A stretch of 64,000 bases of DNA from Paramarasmius palmivorus (Eukaryota > Basidiomycota > Agaricomycetes > Agaricales > Marasmiaceae): assembly GCA_037176845.1 (NCBI GenBank), contig JAYKXP010000055.1:124001-188000 (forward strand). Direction: 5' to 3'. A program made the position numbers and the translations under genes. Each line of letters starts with the position of its first letter. Position 1 is the first letter of the stretch. Under the pieces are notes generated by a model, which saw only the letters and a program-made list of their open reading frames with translations, did not search any database and was not told the origin of the DNA. Positions 12,143-25,993 of the stretch are shown here, piece by piece.

Positions 12143-12460
12143 TGTTGAATTGGTCCTGAATGAGATCACATTGGGGTTGAGAACACCTGTATCGTACTGT
12201 AATGACTAGGATAATTTTGGAGATGGATTGAATGCTCGCTCAATATACCTTGCAATTTTGATGTGCTCGTGTGCGAGGAGATTGCAATCTAGAGATAATC
12301 GAGTGATGTCGGCCGCTGTGGTAATCCGGACATGAAAATATTTGGGCGCACGCGTCGGCTACATCGAACCTGACGTTGGGGAAACTCGCTCCTGTCCTTA
12401 TCTATCTCACCACTTACCCCCCCATAGGCCTCAGCTGCGAGGCTATTTCCATCGCTCTGG
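12143..12460. other. Intergenic region between AP-2 mu and the SAPS gene
   Basis: About 320 nt holding the AP-2 mu 3' end and the upstream region of the SAPS gene. No further gene was seen. Confidence 0.5.
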
Positions 12461-15400
12461 ATGTTCTGGAAGTACGAAATCGCATAATTCCCTCTTGGTA
12501 TCCTCTTTTTGCTCAGGGTCGGCTCTTTTTATATAGATTCGGATTTCACAACGCATCAACCATCGACAGTCTTCTTGACAAGGAAGATGTAGCTCTCGAA
12601 GCTATACTGGATCAAGACGACCTCCTTCAGGAATGCAAGCAGCAAAATACCCGACTTATCAGCTACTTTCAGCGCGTGGATGTGTTGCAACGGCTATTTG
12701 GATATGTGACCGGTCAGATTGAGGGCGACGAAGGAGGCCGTCACAAGTGCGTTTCTTGTGTATTTGAGCTTTAATTGTGGGCCTAATTCAATGCCCAGAT
12801 ACCCTTATGTCGCTACAGAAGTCCTATGCAGCGACATATGGTCAATCGTCGAGACCTGCGTGAACGAGCAGCAACATATTCTCGCTCCGTTTTGGGAAAC
12901 AGTGCTAGACATGAGTCCAGAAGAGATGAAGACCCATTTGGTCACTGCAACACATTTCGCGAAAATAACTTCCCTATACTTGGCCAAAAAACCCGCAGAG
13001 GTGAATACCTCCCTTTTCTCCGCTCACGTTGCGTGAACATGTGAACCCCCGAGGCCAGATGCTTGAGTTTCTCAAAACATTACCGAACGTCGTCGAGAAA
13101 CTTCTCAAGCATATCGCAAATCCTTCATTTGTCGATGTGCTAGTCCGGATTATTCAGTTGGACGAAACCCCTGGAGGTGAAGGCGTTTTAGAGGTGTGTA
13201 AACGTACTGTTTTGCTGTCTAGTGTCCTTGACAATACCATATGCACAGTGGCTTCACTCGGAAGGCCTCCTCGACCGATTAATAGACATGCTATCTCCTT
13301 CATATTCCTCCGACATACAGCAAATCGCTTCCGAACTGCTCGTGGCCATTATCTCAATGGCAACGCCGTCTCCGGGCGCTGCTGTCACAGAGCAGGGTCA
13401 TCACGGCGTTGCTTCAAACCTCTACGCCCGAGAGATCGCTCGGCCGGAGTATATTTCACGGCTTATCCTGCTCATTTTTCAGGATTTCTCTTCGGACAGG
13501 AATCCTTCGCTCGCTGACGACGACGAAGATACGGAGCTTAGTAGACGGGACCTACCAAAGTTTGAATATGCTTGCTCTTCTACAATACTTGCGATGCATG
13601 TGGTCAGCGAGCTCATACGGAAGAACAACTCGGATTACTTTGAGCCTTTCCTTTTCCATACCCTCAGACATCGGTTGACCGCTGTACAGCAGCAACAACA
13701 ACAAGGGCATGTACAAGGAGACTCAGAAGAATGTAGAGAGGCGTTAGAGAGGGCCATGAAGGAGATGGTAGACCGTATGGGCGTTGTCAACCTCAACTAT
13801 CTTTTGGACGTTTTGTCGGATCGTATGGAGACGTTAATGCGTTACCTCGACAGTCCGCGTTCTTGGGTGAGGATTGAATTGACCAGCTTCTCGCACTTCC
13901 GCTAACCACTAGTTCAGAGGGGTCCAGAGCCGACAACTGTTGGCGTTGTCATGCCCCTGACATTCGAACGATTACGGATAGTTGAAATGTTTGCGGAAAT
14001 GCTTCACTGTTCCAACATGTCATTGCTGAACCGCTCGTCTACATTCGATCACCTGTATGATGAAGGTGGTCGGCTTCAGGGCGGGCTTTCGGCGATGAAA
14101 GATCTCGGAATCGTATCGGAACCTCAGGTCAATAATCAAGACCAAGACATGGCAGAAGATGACATGAATGCAGTGGAGCCAGCGCTGGAATTTCCTGTAA
14201 CAGGAACCTCTCACGATTCGTCATCTCTCCTAGATTCGGATGACGAGATGAGTAGTGACGACGAGCCTGGCAGCTCGGATGAGGATGCAATGGAAGAAAT
14301 TATCATGACCGACGGACCACAATCTATAGCAAGTCCACCTGAACAAGAATCACCCTTGGCGAATCCTCCAGGTAAGATATCGTTTCTCCATTTCGGAATG
14401 CAGTTCCTGACACGTGACCTCTAGAGAGTTCGCCCTCAGAAAATGCGACTGCGGGACAGTCCATGCCAGATCCCAACCGTTCCTCACCAGTCAGCCACCG
14501 CTCTTCTGGCTCCAGGAGAAGTTCGCGGCGCATGACGCTTTCGACAGATATACCCTCGGAAATCCCCTCATACGTCGGCGAGAAGTTGAAAAAGAAGTTT
14601 TTAGATTTGAAGGTTCCCTGCCGATTACTGGTCTGTATCCTCTTCATTACCCAGGCCACGACCTGCTCAACGTTCTCTTAGGACCTCTTTTTCGAATATC
14701 CGTGGAATAACTTTCTGCATAGCGCAGTGTTCGACGTTCTTTCCCAAATGATGAGCGGTCCGGTCGAAGCCGGTAGTGGATGGAATCGAGAACTCGTAAT
14801 TTCCATTTTTCGGGATGCCAAAGTAATGCACCGTCTTGTGGAGGCGCATAAGCTCAATGAAGAATCTGTGTAAGTCTGCACTAGCGGGCTTGGCCTATCA
14901 TTGTTAAGCGCCGATCATGTCACTGACAATTCATTCCCTTCCTTAGTGCCAAGCCCAAAGGTCTTCGCCTCGGTTACATGGCACACTTACATCGGCTAAC
15001 AGAGACGATTCTCGATTGTCTGACAAGATATCCACCAGAGCTTCGTCTCATACTCATTCAGTATGCTCCAGACCCAGGGTGGGATGAATATATTACTTCA
15101 ACGTTTAACAAAACGCGGGATGACAACAGTAAACCCCTCGGTGGCGGCAGACCGAACGTTTCCACAGGACCCGTTGGCAAGGCATCCAAATGGAAGGTGG
15201 ACGAAGAGGATCCTACGGGAAATACTCTGACTACAACTTCCGCACCTCTGGACCAAAACGACTCAGAGGTTCGAGTCGAGTTCCGCCGTTCAATGTCAGG
15301 CCGACCGACAAAAACCCAAACGGCTGATTTCGGTCCTTCGCCGATGGATGACTTTGATGATGATGAAGACGACGAAGACGACGGGCATGACCCAGCGCCT

Positions 15401-16172
15401 CATGTATGTGTTCTCTCTTCTTTTTCTTGTGTTCAGCGTCTTGGCCTCTTCCTTTCTTTGTTATCGTGCAAGTCTGGAAGTACTGAAATGTTCTTGTTCT
15501 TTTTCAATTAGTTCACTCGGTATATGGCACATCAGATGAACAGCGGAGCGGATAACGGATCCTCGGAGGACGAGGATGATGATGAAGGCGGTTGGTTGTC
15601 GCAATCTACATTCACTCTAGGCAACCCACCGGCTATATCGGGTCTTCATGATCGAGGTGAACGTAGACCGCTGGAGGCAAATGGATTTGGTGTAAGTGTA
15701 TTACTTTGGAGTATCGTCGTCACACCCTAAACCTTGTTCATACAGGACGTATTCGACCCTAGTGGAAGTGGCCAATCAACGAGTAATGGGTCCGATCCCT
15801 TTGCCTCTGATGATGTGCGCTATTTTCGCTGTCAACATGCTGTCCACGACGCTAATACAGTCCCTTTCACAGGACGACTTTGGTCCATTCTCAGATTCAG
15901 GGAGTACCGGTGGCGCGGACCCTTTCACCTTCCCAACCTCGTTCTCAGAAGAGATGGACGACAGCACGTTTGAAAGTTTTGGGGATTTCGGAGAGTTCCA
16001 AGGGGGTGATAGCCCTCAAGACGGGGAGTTGACCCCAACTGCCGGTAGCTGGACGTTTGCCTCTGACGCTAGTATATCTGATGACACGGGTTCAGATGGT
16101 TCGGGTTCGCGCGCTGCATCTCTAGAGCCAAGCAGCCCAGAGGAAGAGAAGAGGATGCCGGACAAAAAGTAG
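12461..16172 (+). CDS. SAPS-domain protein, Sit4/PP6 phosphatase-associated regulatory subunit
   Basis: Regulatory partner of the Sit4/PP6-type Ser/Thr phosphatase, involved in cell-cycle and nutrient signalling. The N-terminus MFWKFGFHNASTIDSLLDKE and the following SAPS body (LLQECKQQNTRLISYF, LEFLKTLPNVVEKLLKHI, LDLFFEYPWNNFLH, KPKGLRLGYMAHL) are characteristic. The C-terminal third is acidic and Ser-rich. Twelve exons: 12461-12471, 12537-12746, 12799-13000, 13059-13193, 13249-13866, 13918-14371, 14425-14630, 14682-14869, 14947-15403, 15512-15691, 15746-15814, 15873-16172. They total 3030 nt (1009 aa plus stop), exactly in frame. The first exon is only 11 nt and carries the ATG. The gene is convergent with the FAHD1-like gene, 119 nt apart. 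Confidence 0.93.
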
Positions 16173-16291
16173 AAGGGTTCCACACGTCATGTATGTCTAT
16201 AGTTGTGGCGCTGTTATGTATGTTGTGTGTGTGTGTACAGCAAAAGGTATCTATTTCCTCGGATGGACGTGATCTTGCCGTTCTTGCTGTT

Positions 16292-17286
16292 TTACTCTGG
16301 CTTGAACTGGTACCCGCCTTGTCGGGTCACTGCGGTGAAGACGAGAGAGGAGAGCTCTTGGCCAGCGGAGTTTGCGAGCAGACACTCAACCTTGTCACCA
16401 GGGTTCACTGGGCCCACTCCAGCGGGTGTTCCAGTCAAGACCAAGTCGCCTTCCTGTGAGAGCAGGGTGAGTGCTGTGACGCGGTCCGGAACTAAGACTT
16501 ACTTCAAGTGTCATAATTGACGAGATATGCTCAAGGAGACGAGGAATCCGCGCGATCATGTCGGCAGTGGTACCGTCTTGCTTCACTACTCCATTGATCT
16601 AAGGATAATGAGACCTGGATTGCGAGTCGTGGGTAGAACCTTAATACCTTGAGAGACAGGTTGAGGTTGTGTGGGTCCTCTATATCAGATTTCGGAATGA
16701 ATTGTCTAGGCACCCATTCAGTCCGGGAATAGAAACGTGCGTCTCGCAGCATACCCTATCGGTGTAAATGTGTCGAACCCTTTGGCAGTAGACCAGGGAA
16801 GGCCGCGTTTCTTCACCTCATCTTGGACATTTCTGGCAGTCATATCGACAGCCAATGCTTGGCGGAGACAAGGTTAGCCGAGGGGATTAATTCGACGTTA
16901 CAAGAACTCACCATAGCCTGCAATGTGTGCCTCGGCATTGGCTTGAGTCAAATCGCGACCTCTTTTGCCAATAACCAAACCAAGTTCAACTAGGTTGAGA
17001 TTGGCGGAGGGTTTTTTTCATGGCAACGAAATGAGATGCATGCCTTCATGGTGGGCTACTACGCCTCTTGGAATCTCGACTTGGCCCCCAGACTGAACGT
17101 AACTTGAGGTTGGTTTCAAGAAAAAGAATGGTTCCTTGGGCGCAGTATTGGAAAGTTCCTTGATATGTGCTGCATAGTTCCTGCCGATAGCGACAATCTG
17201 CGAAAAAGTGTTATCTTCTGTTCACGGAAAGAAGCGCATTGGAAGCCCACCTTTTTCCCCTGTTGAATAAACGCAGCGGCAGCCAT
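16292..17286 (-). CDS. Fumarylacetoacetate hydrolase family protein, FAHD1-like
   Basis: FAHD1 relatives hydrolyse acylpyruvates or decarboxylate oxaloacetate in mitochondria. The spliced protein starts [23 protein letters not shown] and carries [11 protein letters not shown], the metal-binding [36 protein letters not shown], and the end [20 protein letters not shown], all FAH-fold marks. Most introns are GT-AG. The one at 16990-17043 has donor GCATGC, a GC-AG intron that splits HHE/VE and has no usable GT nearby. Start 17286 gives the first conserved motif directly; the stop TAA is at 16292. The gene is divergent from the small membrane protein gene starting at 17875. No frame break was found. 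Confidence 0.92.
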
Positions 17287-17874
17287 GTTGCTTCAACTTT
17301 GATGGAAGTTGAATTCAGAGTCGGTTTCCTCCGGTTGCCTGGCGGAGATCGCTAGCATGGCCAAGACTCTCACAAGCAAGCGCCGCGATGCCGAGTCACT
17401 TCTTTTCTTCTCGACTTGTCCTCGACCGCTAAGTCCTCTCAAAATCCATATAATTATTTTCTTGCAAAGCTGCAATCGCAATTCAGATTCACGGAACGTG
17501 ACGAATGTCACAAACCCCAGGCTCTCTAATCCATTTTAGCCCGTCTGGATTAATCCTAAGCATCTTCAGAAACGTTATGCAGAGGAGCCCATGGCAGCAT
17601 CGGATCCTTGAAACTGGAAGGTGAAAGGCTCCACATTCCAGCCTTTTTCTTTTGACAGAAGGAACAGATGAATTCGCTTGAGATTCGCCGTGAGTGTTTT
17701 TTTCCCTCGATCACTACGTTATTCAGATTCTCTTGGCGAGGCTCAGTGTCATCGCCGAGAGACTTGGGGGTTTGATATAAGGAAGATGCAAACTCCTCAG
17801 CACCTTGCTCGCCCTCGTCAATCACTCCCGCTACGTGTACCTCTCCCGACGTTTTTATTCGACTATAAGATCAA
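17287..17874. other. Shared upstream region of the FAHD1-like and small membrane protein genes
   Basis: About 590 nt between divergent start codons. Short open frames here lack splice support or motifs, and no gene is claimed. Confidence 0.4.
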
Positions 17875-18390
17875 ATGCCCGAAGAATCGTATGTCCTGCT
17901 TTGCCTTTCACGGTGTTGAATTAACACACGTCACTTAGCGGTATGGAGCAACAGGAGCAACCTGGTCACCTTGGAAGGGCATGGGAAGTAGGCGTGGTAA
18001 TAGCCATTGGTGAGTGTCCAGTTCGTCCCATTGACCAGCACCAAGCTCACGTCGCTCCCAGTCCTCATAATTCTCATGTTGATCGGCACTGCAATTTTCC
18101 AATATCGAAGAAAACAGCGCAGAAAACAACAGTTGGCAGAGATAGAAGCTGCTGAAACTGCACGAGTTCCCAGAAGTAGTCGATCACCCTCGTCTTTTGA
18201 TCGGGGTGGAAAGGAAGTGGATTTAACAAAGGTGTGTAATAAGATTGCGCCAGAATGCAGAGCGACCGTCTGACACTTGTCATTGCTGTAGCCGCCACCC
18301 ACTGCCTCATCATCAAAACGTTCCTCTAGAGTGCTTCATCCAGAGCATCCCTCTCAAAGACCGCCAAAATACTATTGGACAGAACGATGA
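17875..18390 (+). CDS. Small single-pass membrane protein, about 117 aa
   Basis: Function unknown. Four exons (17875-17888, 17939-18009, 18062-18231, 18292-18390) total 354 nt, in frame, with GT-AG introns of 50-60 nt. After MPEESGMEQQEQPGHLG comes one strong transmembrane stretch (VGVVIAIVLIILMLIGTAI). A very basic patch (YRRKQRRKQQ) follows, then a Ser/Pro-rich tail ending near PPKYYWTER. The positive-inside rule suggests the C-terminal part faces the cytosol. An internal ATG at 17943 would give a slightly shorter form without exon 1. The layout (short N-terminus, one helix, basic stop-transfer, Ser/Pro tail) resembles the gene at 33249-33690, but the sequences are not clearly homologous. 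Confidence 0.6.
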
Positions 18391-20612
18391 TCTGTCTCCT
18401 TTCTTCCTCTCGGGTTTTAGGCTGCATTTATACCGCACGCACACATGTAGTACTGGTGAGCTCGACCCTTTCCCATTATCATCTTTGACTGACTTTGCTA
18501 CGCAGACGGACACATACTTGTATCATACCGCTACTCTCTGAATCACTTGTACAATCTGTTCTATTAATGCTATACATTGCAATGACTTCTTGTTCAACAC
18601 ATACGTCGTTGCACCGAGTCGATGTGGCGTCTGCCATTGCCCCAGTCTGCGGGAGCCAAGCCACCTACGCCAGCTTAGTGATCGGTGACAAGGAGCTTGA
18701 GCTCACAAGACGTCAAAGGACACTAAGCTATCCATTGTGTAGACGGCAGGCAAAATGACAAGAACATGCATAAAACATCTCTTATCAATTCGCCCTTCCC
18801 GATATAACGCACAAAGAAGGCTCAAGCCCAGAGTTGCCCTAAGACCCGGATCTACCTATTCATTCATAGGCATCAACTCCTCCATTCAGCCTGTAGAGCG
18901 AATTATGCTCACCTACCTAAGTGCCCGCCAGCTATCCCGCATCCCGCAGACAAGACCAGGAAACGACAAGCACATGTACCTCGTTGCGACGAAATGTCCC
19001 ATCACGGGAGGTGACTTTATATCACACAACGGCCAATCCAATTCAGATATGAGGACGTCTGACCTGTCACCTCGGGGAACCACCGCCGAAACTCCTCGTC
19101 ATTGAATTATGATGTCCCAGTCATCTACCAACCAATTACGGCGGAAATGGTGCTCCTCGGAATCCACACGATGAGATAGTTCTGCTGTTCAACTCCATGA
19201 GCATGGAAGGCACAGCGCGGTAATTGTGTGAAAGCCGGATAGGTTTTGATATAAAAACGATTGGTAAGAGGATATTATCGTGCTGATACGATGCCCGAGG
19301 TGGCCACAGGCCCGAGTTCCAAGACGAATATTCACCTAGACAGTTAAGCTAGGAAAGCCCGAGGTTCTATCATCAGATGAGCAAGGGGTTGTAGTCAGCA
19401 CACTGAAAGACCACTTACCAAGTGTTCTGTGAGAAACGGAGAAGCGCGGGATGGGGGGAACACAGTGGGAATTGTATGTATGTCCCTTTGAGCGCTGGAT
19501 AGAGCATAAGGCTTTGTTATACTATCTAGACGATCATGGACGCCCAGGCGCCCAATATCAATAGGGACGAGATACTCCAGAAGGAACATAGACCCACGGT
19601 TGGCACGTCTCCGATGGTCTCGTTACAGCAGCAGACCAGGACATCGGTGAACGAGGGAAGATGGTGGCATAAATTTTGAACCCATGTCTCCGAAAGAGAA
19701 CGGCTGTTGGTGATCATCACCGCAGGCGAGGGAGTGCCTGAATCTCGCTCATCTATCGATTTATCCGGTTCACATCCGACGCGATTCTATCTGAGCGTTG
19801 CATCTTTGATAGAATGGTCCGCTGATATGCGCAACACGAGATGGTGTACTAGCGCCAAGTAGAGCGCGCGCGCGCTGGGGTAGAGTGTTACAGAGCACAC
19901 TCGCCGTCGGGGTGGGTCCCTTTTACTTATATACGGCGGGAAAAAAGGTGTTTTTGAACGGTAAGGATCGCCTACAAGCCGAAAGGAATTAATCCGTAAG
20001 TCGGAAGCGGCAGCCACTAAGACTGCATGCTCACCTTGAACATTTGTATTCATGCCGGGTTCCAAAACAAGATTCGTCCGGTGAGGTCACTCGACCTCTG
20101 TCCAGGGAAGAATGAATAATGAGAGCGAAATCAAACCCCGTTGTACATAAATGGATCGACAATACAACGGATACACTCACAACACGCATTTGCGCTGACA
20201 CGGTCTGTTGAGTTAACAACGCGTAATGGGTCCACCACGACATCTGACAGAATTCTGGTCCGAGCGCTTGGTATCTTCAAGCTGTATTACTATTTGGCCC
20301 GGATGAGAACGTATAAATACTCACCTGAGTTTGGCTGGTGAGGGGTACGCCGTTGACAACTCAAGATGGCCATTACAGAGCTAACGACTCTCGAGGTGAT
20401 ACCACCATATTCCATCTACTCGTTGGAGCTCTGCCAACTCATATCGGGGCTTTGTGCACGACAAGGTGCATTTTCCGCGTATCCAGGTGACTCTATATGC
20501 AGATATATCGTCCCCGACGACCTTTTATCTGTTATCTGGTTGGAGGAACTTGGCTGCAATCTCGTTGTGGAGACAGCAACCGAGTACCTTAGAAACTCTC
20601 GGGTCGCTCCAG
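18391..20612. other. Long sparse region
   Basis: About 2.2 kb with only short open frames on both strands, none with motifs or a splice chain that I can defend. A (GC) run 'gcgcgcgcgctgg' lies near 19866. No tRNA or transposon ends were recognised. Confidence 0.4.
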
Positions 20613-20996
20613 ATGTTCACGCGGACACCAGAAACGATCCTGGTTGACATGAATTTTGATACAATTCCAAGAGGAAGACCAAACGTGTTATGTCTGGTGC
20701 GACATCATGTGCAAGACGAGGATGTTTATGGCGAAACGACAGGGATTGGGACGACGTGGAGGCGAGATACTGCTTTGGAGGATATAGATGGCGAGGCAGC
20801 GGTTCGGGTCGAGTGGACTAGTGGTGGACATGGCATCCGAGATGACGAGACTGGAATCTTCCATCGCTTCATAATGTATGACGAGAACACCTCCGAAAAC
20901 GCGATACGTCGCGCTTTGGCTTCCAAGAACGCGGTTACAATGAAGCGGATATCTATCCCAAGACCTCCGCCACCGCCGTCGACGGGCTATCAGTAA
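20613..20996 (+). CDS. Hypothetical protein, about 127 aa
   Basis: I do not recognise it. From ATG 20613 the frame reads FTRTPETILVDMNFDTIP, a Trp- and acid-rich middle (GTTWRRDTALEDIDGEAAVRVEW) and a proline-rich end (PRPPPPPSTGYQ). The frame stays open upstream to about 20420 without an earlier ATG, so an upstream exon is possible. Amino-acid composition looks coding rather than random, but there is no splice support or family motif. Confidence 0.35.
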   Translation: MFTRTPETILVDMNFDTIPRGRPNVLCLVRHHVQDEDVYGETTGIGTTWRRDTALEDIDGEAAVRVEWTSGGHGIRDDETGIFHRFIMYDENTSENAIRRALASKNAVTMKRISIPRPPPPPSTGYQ

Positions 20997-22055
20997 TGGT
21001 GAGTCAACGTTTCTATAAGTAGTCATTCCAACACTCACCGGTCTCCATTTATGATTAGCAATCCGTCAGAGTGTATGAATGAAAACTCGGATGGGTGAAG
21101 CCTATTTTCCGGGTTTCAAGGGTTGGATTCGGGAGAGCACCCGAAATAGCTAGTGTATAGGGTTCAGATCATGAGGAGCTGAGTTGAGCTGAGAATATAA
21201 AGGCAGTTTCTGTAAAGACAGGAAGAAGGAAATTTTTGAATGTTGAGGAAAGAAGCAAACGGGAGCGATGGGCGCTAAACGTACACTACCTCTTTGTTCG
21301 CAATAAATATGGTCAATACCCGGATCTTGTGTTTCGTCATCGACCACAACAATCAGCCCACAGGTGTTTTTTTTTTTCAAGCTATTTATCGAAGATGGGA
21401 TCATGTCCATCACGTCTTGAAGGAGAAAATCAAGAAACAGACGCCAATCACCCTCCAACATGCCGTCTAGCGCTCATAGTATAGAAGGAGGTCGCTCTGG
21501 ATCCGGAAAGGCTGGAAGTTTGTTTGCGAAAGAGCAGGTCCAACGGCTGAGAGAGTGGCGGAGGATGGAAGAATCAGAGATGTAGATGCCAGGTGCGCTG
21601 CCTATTGCTGCGCTTTACCCCAATTCTCAAAACCTTTACTTAAAGACGTACGGAGGAACCAGTGCAGCATGATAAACTTCAACGGACCAAAGACAGCGTT
21701 GCAGCAGATATCAAGCGCCTGAAGGAAGATATCGGACATGGCTCGAGGAGCACACTCACCGACGGAAACTTCGCCCTATTACTCAAGCGCAAATACTCAT
21801 ACACGTCTTAATCGATGGCCGCAAACCTGTTATCACGTTCAAGGACCGGCTTCACTCTGTTGAAGAACTGAACTTCCTGGCCGTCTCAGACGGCTCTCGC
21901 CGGTTCAGAGTCACTTTGCCCTCAGAGATATAGCACCTTTCTTCCCCTGAGATTCTACATTCTAGGGAGAAACATTGTCGAAGTGTAATGACTACACTAC
22001 AACAAGCATCACAACGAATATACAGTAACATGTAACATTTTGAGATTCATGCTTC
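20997..22055. other. Sparse region with possible gene remnants
   Basis: A plus-strand stretch from about 21460 reads MPSSAHSIEGGRSGSGKAG and LREWRRMEESEM, then a TAG. Further open pieces follow at about 21650-21810 (KDSVAADIKRLKEDIGHG) and 21830-21935 (ELNFLAVSDGSRRFRVTLP). These look like exons of one decayed gene, but they cannot be joined into one frame by clear splice sites. Identity unknown. Confidence 0.3.
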
Positions 22056-23810
22056 CTAGTTTTTTTTGACCTGGCGAACCACCAACGATGGAATATAACC
22101 CTCTGTCATGGCCGCTTTGAGAGTAGTGAGCTGTCTCTTCGACAAGGTGCAGCCAGCAATAATAACGCTCTGAATCGGTGAGCCATAGCCATTCCGAGTC
22201 TTGGCTCCATCCAAAAGAGAAGTGAGAAAAGCATCATTGCTTTCAAAGTCAACTTCACCTATTCCGATGTGTTGCAGCGCAGGGAAGAGAGGCGCTGGCC
22301 GTTGGCTAATGTTCTCTGCATCCGGGGAAGAAGTCGGTGGAGTCATAGTCTGGCCTATTAACCCAACAAGATCGCCAAACACGCCACCCCAGACGTCCAC
22401 TTCCACCAAATTGGGCAATCTTGAGAAGAACCGCGAAAAGGTGTCTTCCGTGTACCCGCCACAGCCGTATCGTACATGCAAGGTCTGCAGACTCTGGAGC
22501 GGAAAAGATGGAAGTAGCGCTTGGACTACCTCGTCGAGCTTAACCGAAATCTCGTCGTCCCAGGATAGCCCCAAGCTCAAGCGAGGGATCACATTGCTAT
22601 ACCACATGTAATTCCCTATTGGACAGCAATGGAGTTTACGAACATCCTTTTGTGAAGTCCACGCTTTGATCTCGAGGTCGTCGAGAAAAAGCGCTTCAAT
22701 GCCCATGAAAAGCCCCTCGAGTGCGTTCATCGTGTCCATGGGATCAGGGAGTAATCGAGGGAGAGTCTGTGCGAAACGTTCAAGGTCTCCAAACAGCTCT
22801 TGAGGCGTCTCTGCTTCGGATTTGCAGTAGTCAAACTCGACACTGGTATCTTTGGGAAAAGCGATGTGTTCCAGCAACTCGACACAGTCCAAGATGGTAC
22901 CAGAAAGGGATAGCGTGTTGAGGTAGGGAAGGTGTACGGGTTCGCCGGTGAAATTCTCGCTGTCGGAAGGAATGACTCGCTTGAGCCGGAGTTTCCTCAA
23001 GGACAATAAGTTGGCTAGGACAGCGAGAAGTTCTTCAGCTGTTGGTAGCTCGATGCTCGTCTCCGCGTCCAAATCAATGGAGAGGCATGTTAGATGTCGA
23101 AGTTGATTGAAAATGGGAGACGTCCACGATATAACGCAAAACTCCAGGTCCAAATGAGTGAGATTTGGGGCTTTGCCTCCTAAAAACTCGTCTGAGAGTA
23201 TGAATTCGCCCCCTTCGAGCCCTTCGATATTGAGAGTCCGCAAGATTGGGGCAGGACAACGAACTTCCGAAAGAACCTCCGACAGCTTTTCGTTGCCTTG
23301 ACATAGCCATACCAAGTTGGTGGTGTGGTCAATGTGGTCCAAGTACTGCTCCACAACGTCCAGGCTTTTGTCCTCGAAATAACGGCCATAGATTGTGATA
23401 TCTAATGGTGTGCGTTTTCCGCGTCGAAGCATCTCTGATGCCAGGGATGGATGCTCGAAGTCGGGGGTATGGTATAGAGAAGGCGTGCCTAGTGCAACAC
23501 TACGCCAACGCCTGCAGACTTGGGTCAGGCTTATCCAACCCACGCGCTTCCACTGGTCTTCTGGGTCTGTGAGTACCGGAGTGTATCCAGTGGTACAATG
23601 ATAGAATATCTGGGAAAGTACTTCGTTTGGTAGACTGTTGACTGGTGCAAAGGAATTGCGCAATGATTTCCTTTCTCTGATAATGTCAAGGTCCTCTGCA
23701 ATTTTTTGGTCGATTTCTTGCATCTGGGATCTCCATCCTATAGGGGAATTAGTCCATTGAATGCGTTGAAAACACAGTAACGCACCTAGAGCCGTGTGTT
23801 CCCCATCCAT
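22056..23810 (-). CDS. F-box/leucine-rich-repeat-like protein 2
   Basis: Paralogue of F-box gene 1 (4012-5861). Exon 1 (23810-23786) encodes MDGEHTAL. A 48-nt intron (23738-23785, donor GTGCGT, acceptor TATAG) leads to the main exon. The join reads GWRSQMQEIDQKIAEDL, matching the GWRKQRQEIEEKIAQDL of gene 1 at the same intron site and phase. The F-box reads VNSLPNEVLSQIFYHC, with WISLTQVCRRWRSVALGTPSLY after it. Leu-rich units include LTHLDLEFC, LTCLSIDLD and LRKLRLKR. Total 568 aa plus stop, in frame. Reading straight through the intron also stays open, and would insert a spurious segment after residue 8. It lacks the acidic tail of gene 1. Confidence 0.87.
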   Translation of the reverse strand: MDGEHTALGALLCFQRIQWTNSPIGWRSQMQEIDQKIAEDLDIIRERKSLRNSFAPVNSLPNEVLSQIFYHCTTGYTPVLTDPEDQWKRVGWISLTQVCRRWRSVALGTPSLYHTPDFEHPSLASEMLRRGKRTPLDITIYGRYFEDKSLDVVEQYLDHIDHTTNLVWLCQGNEKLSEVLSEVRCPAPILRTLNIEGLEGGEFILSDEFLGGKAPNLTHLDLEFCVISWTSPIFNQLRHLTCLSIDLDAETSIELPTAEELLAVLANLLSLRKLRLKRVIPSDSENFTGEPVHLPYLNTLSLSGTILDCVELLEHIAFPKDTSVEFDYCKSEAETPQELFGDLERFAQTLPRLLPDPMDTMNALEGLFMGIEALFLDDLEIKAWTSQKDVRKLHCCPIGNYMWYSNVIPRLSLGLSWDDEISVKLDEVVQALLPSFPLQSLQTLHVRYGCGGYTEDTFSRFFSRLPNLVEVDVWGGVFGDLVGLIGQTMTPPTSSPDAENISQRPAPLFPALQHIGIGEVDFESNDAFLTSLLDGAKTRNGYGSPIQSVIIAGCTLSKRQLTTLKAAMTEGYIPSLVVRQVKKN

Positions 23811-24112
23811 CGTCCCCCTCTAGCAGTCCTAAAGCCCACAGCTTGAGCACAAGGTGGTAGTGCAATCTTAAGATGAGGTAGAGCCGAAGGTCCGATAGGA
23901 CATCCGAATGTCCGAATGTTCGGAGACCTCAAGGCCTCAAAACACATTCAACGTTCAACATTCAACAACAATGTTGAAAACTTGACTCCAAGCAGCAGAA
24001 CAACAAATCATTCATTGATCCTAATGGGAACGACCTCAAACCTCAACCTTCAATTTTTCACTTTCACCCCTCACATTTTGTTTCGAGTGAGCGTTTTTGA
24101 ATACTGCCATGT
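23811..24112. other. Intergenic between F-box 2 and carboxylesterase 2
   Basis: About 300 nt upstream of F-box gene 2 and downstream of carboxylesterase 2. It contains short direct repeats ('gtccgaatgt' and 'tccgaatgttcg' near 23905-23925; 'ttcaacgttcaacattcaaca' near 23950). No gene was seen. Confidence 0.4.
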
Positions 24113-25993
<1,881 letters not shown>

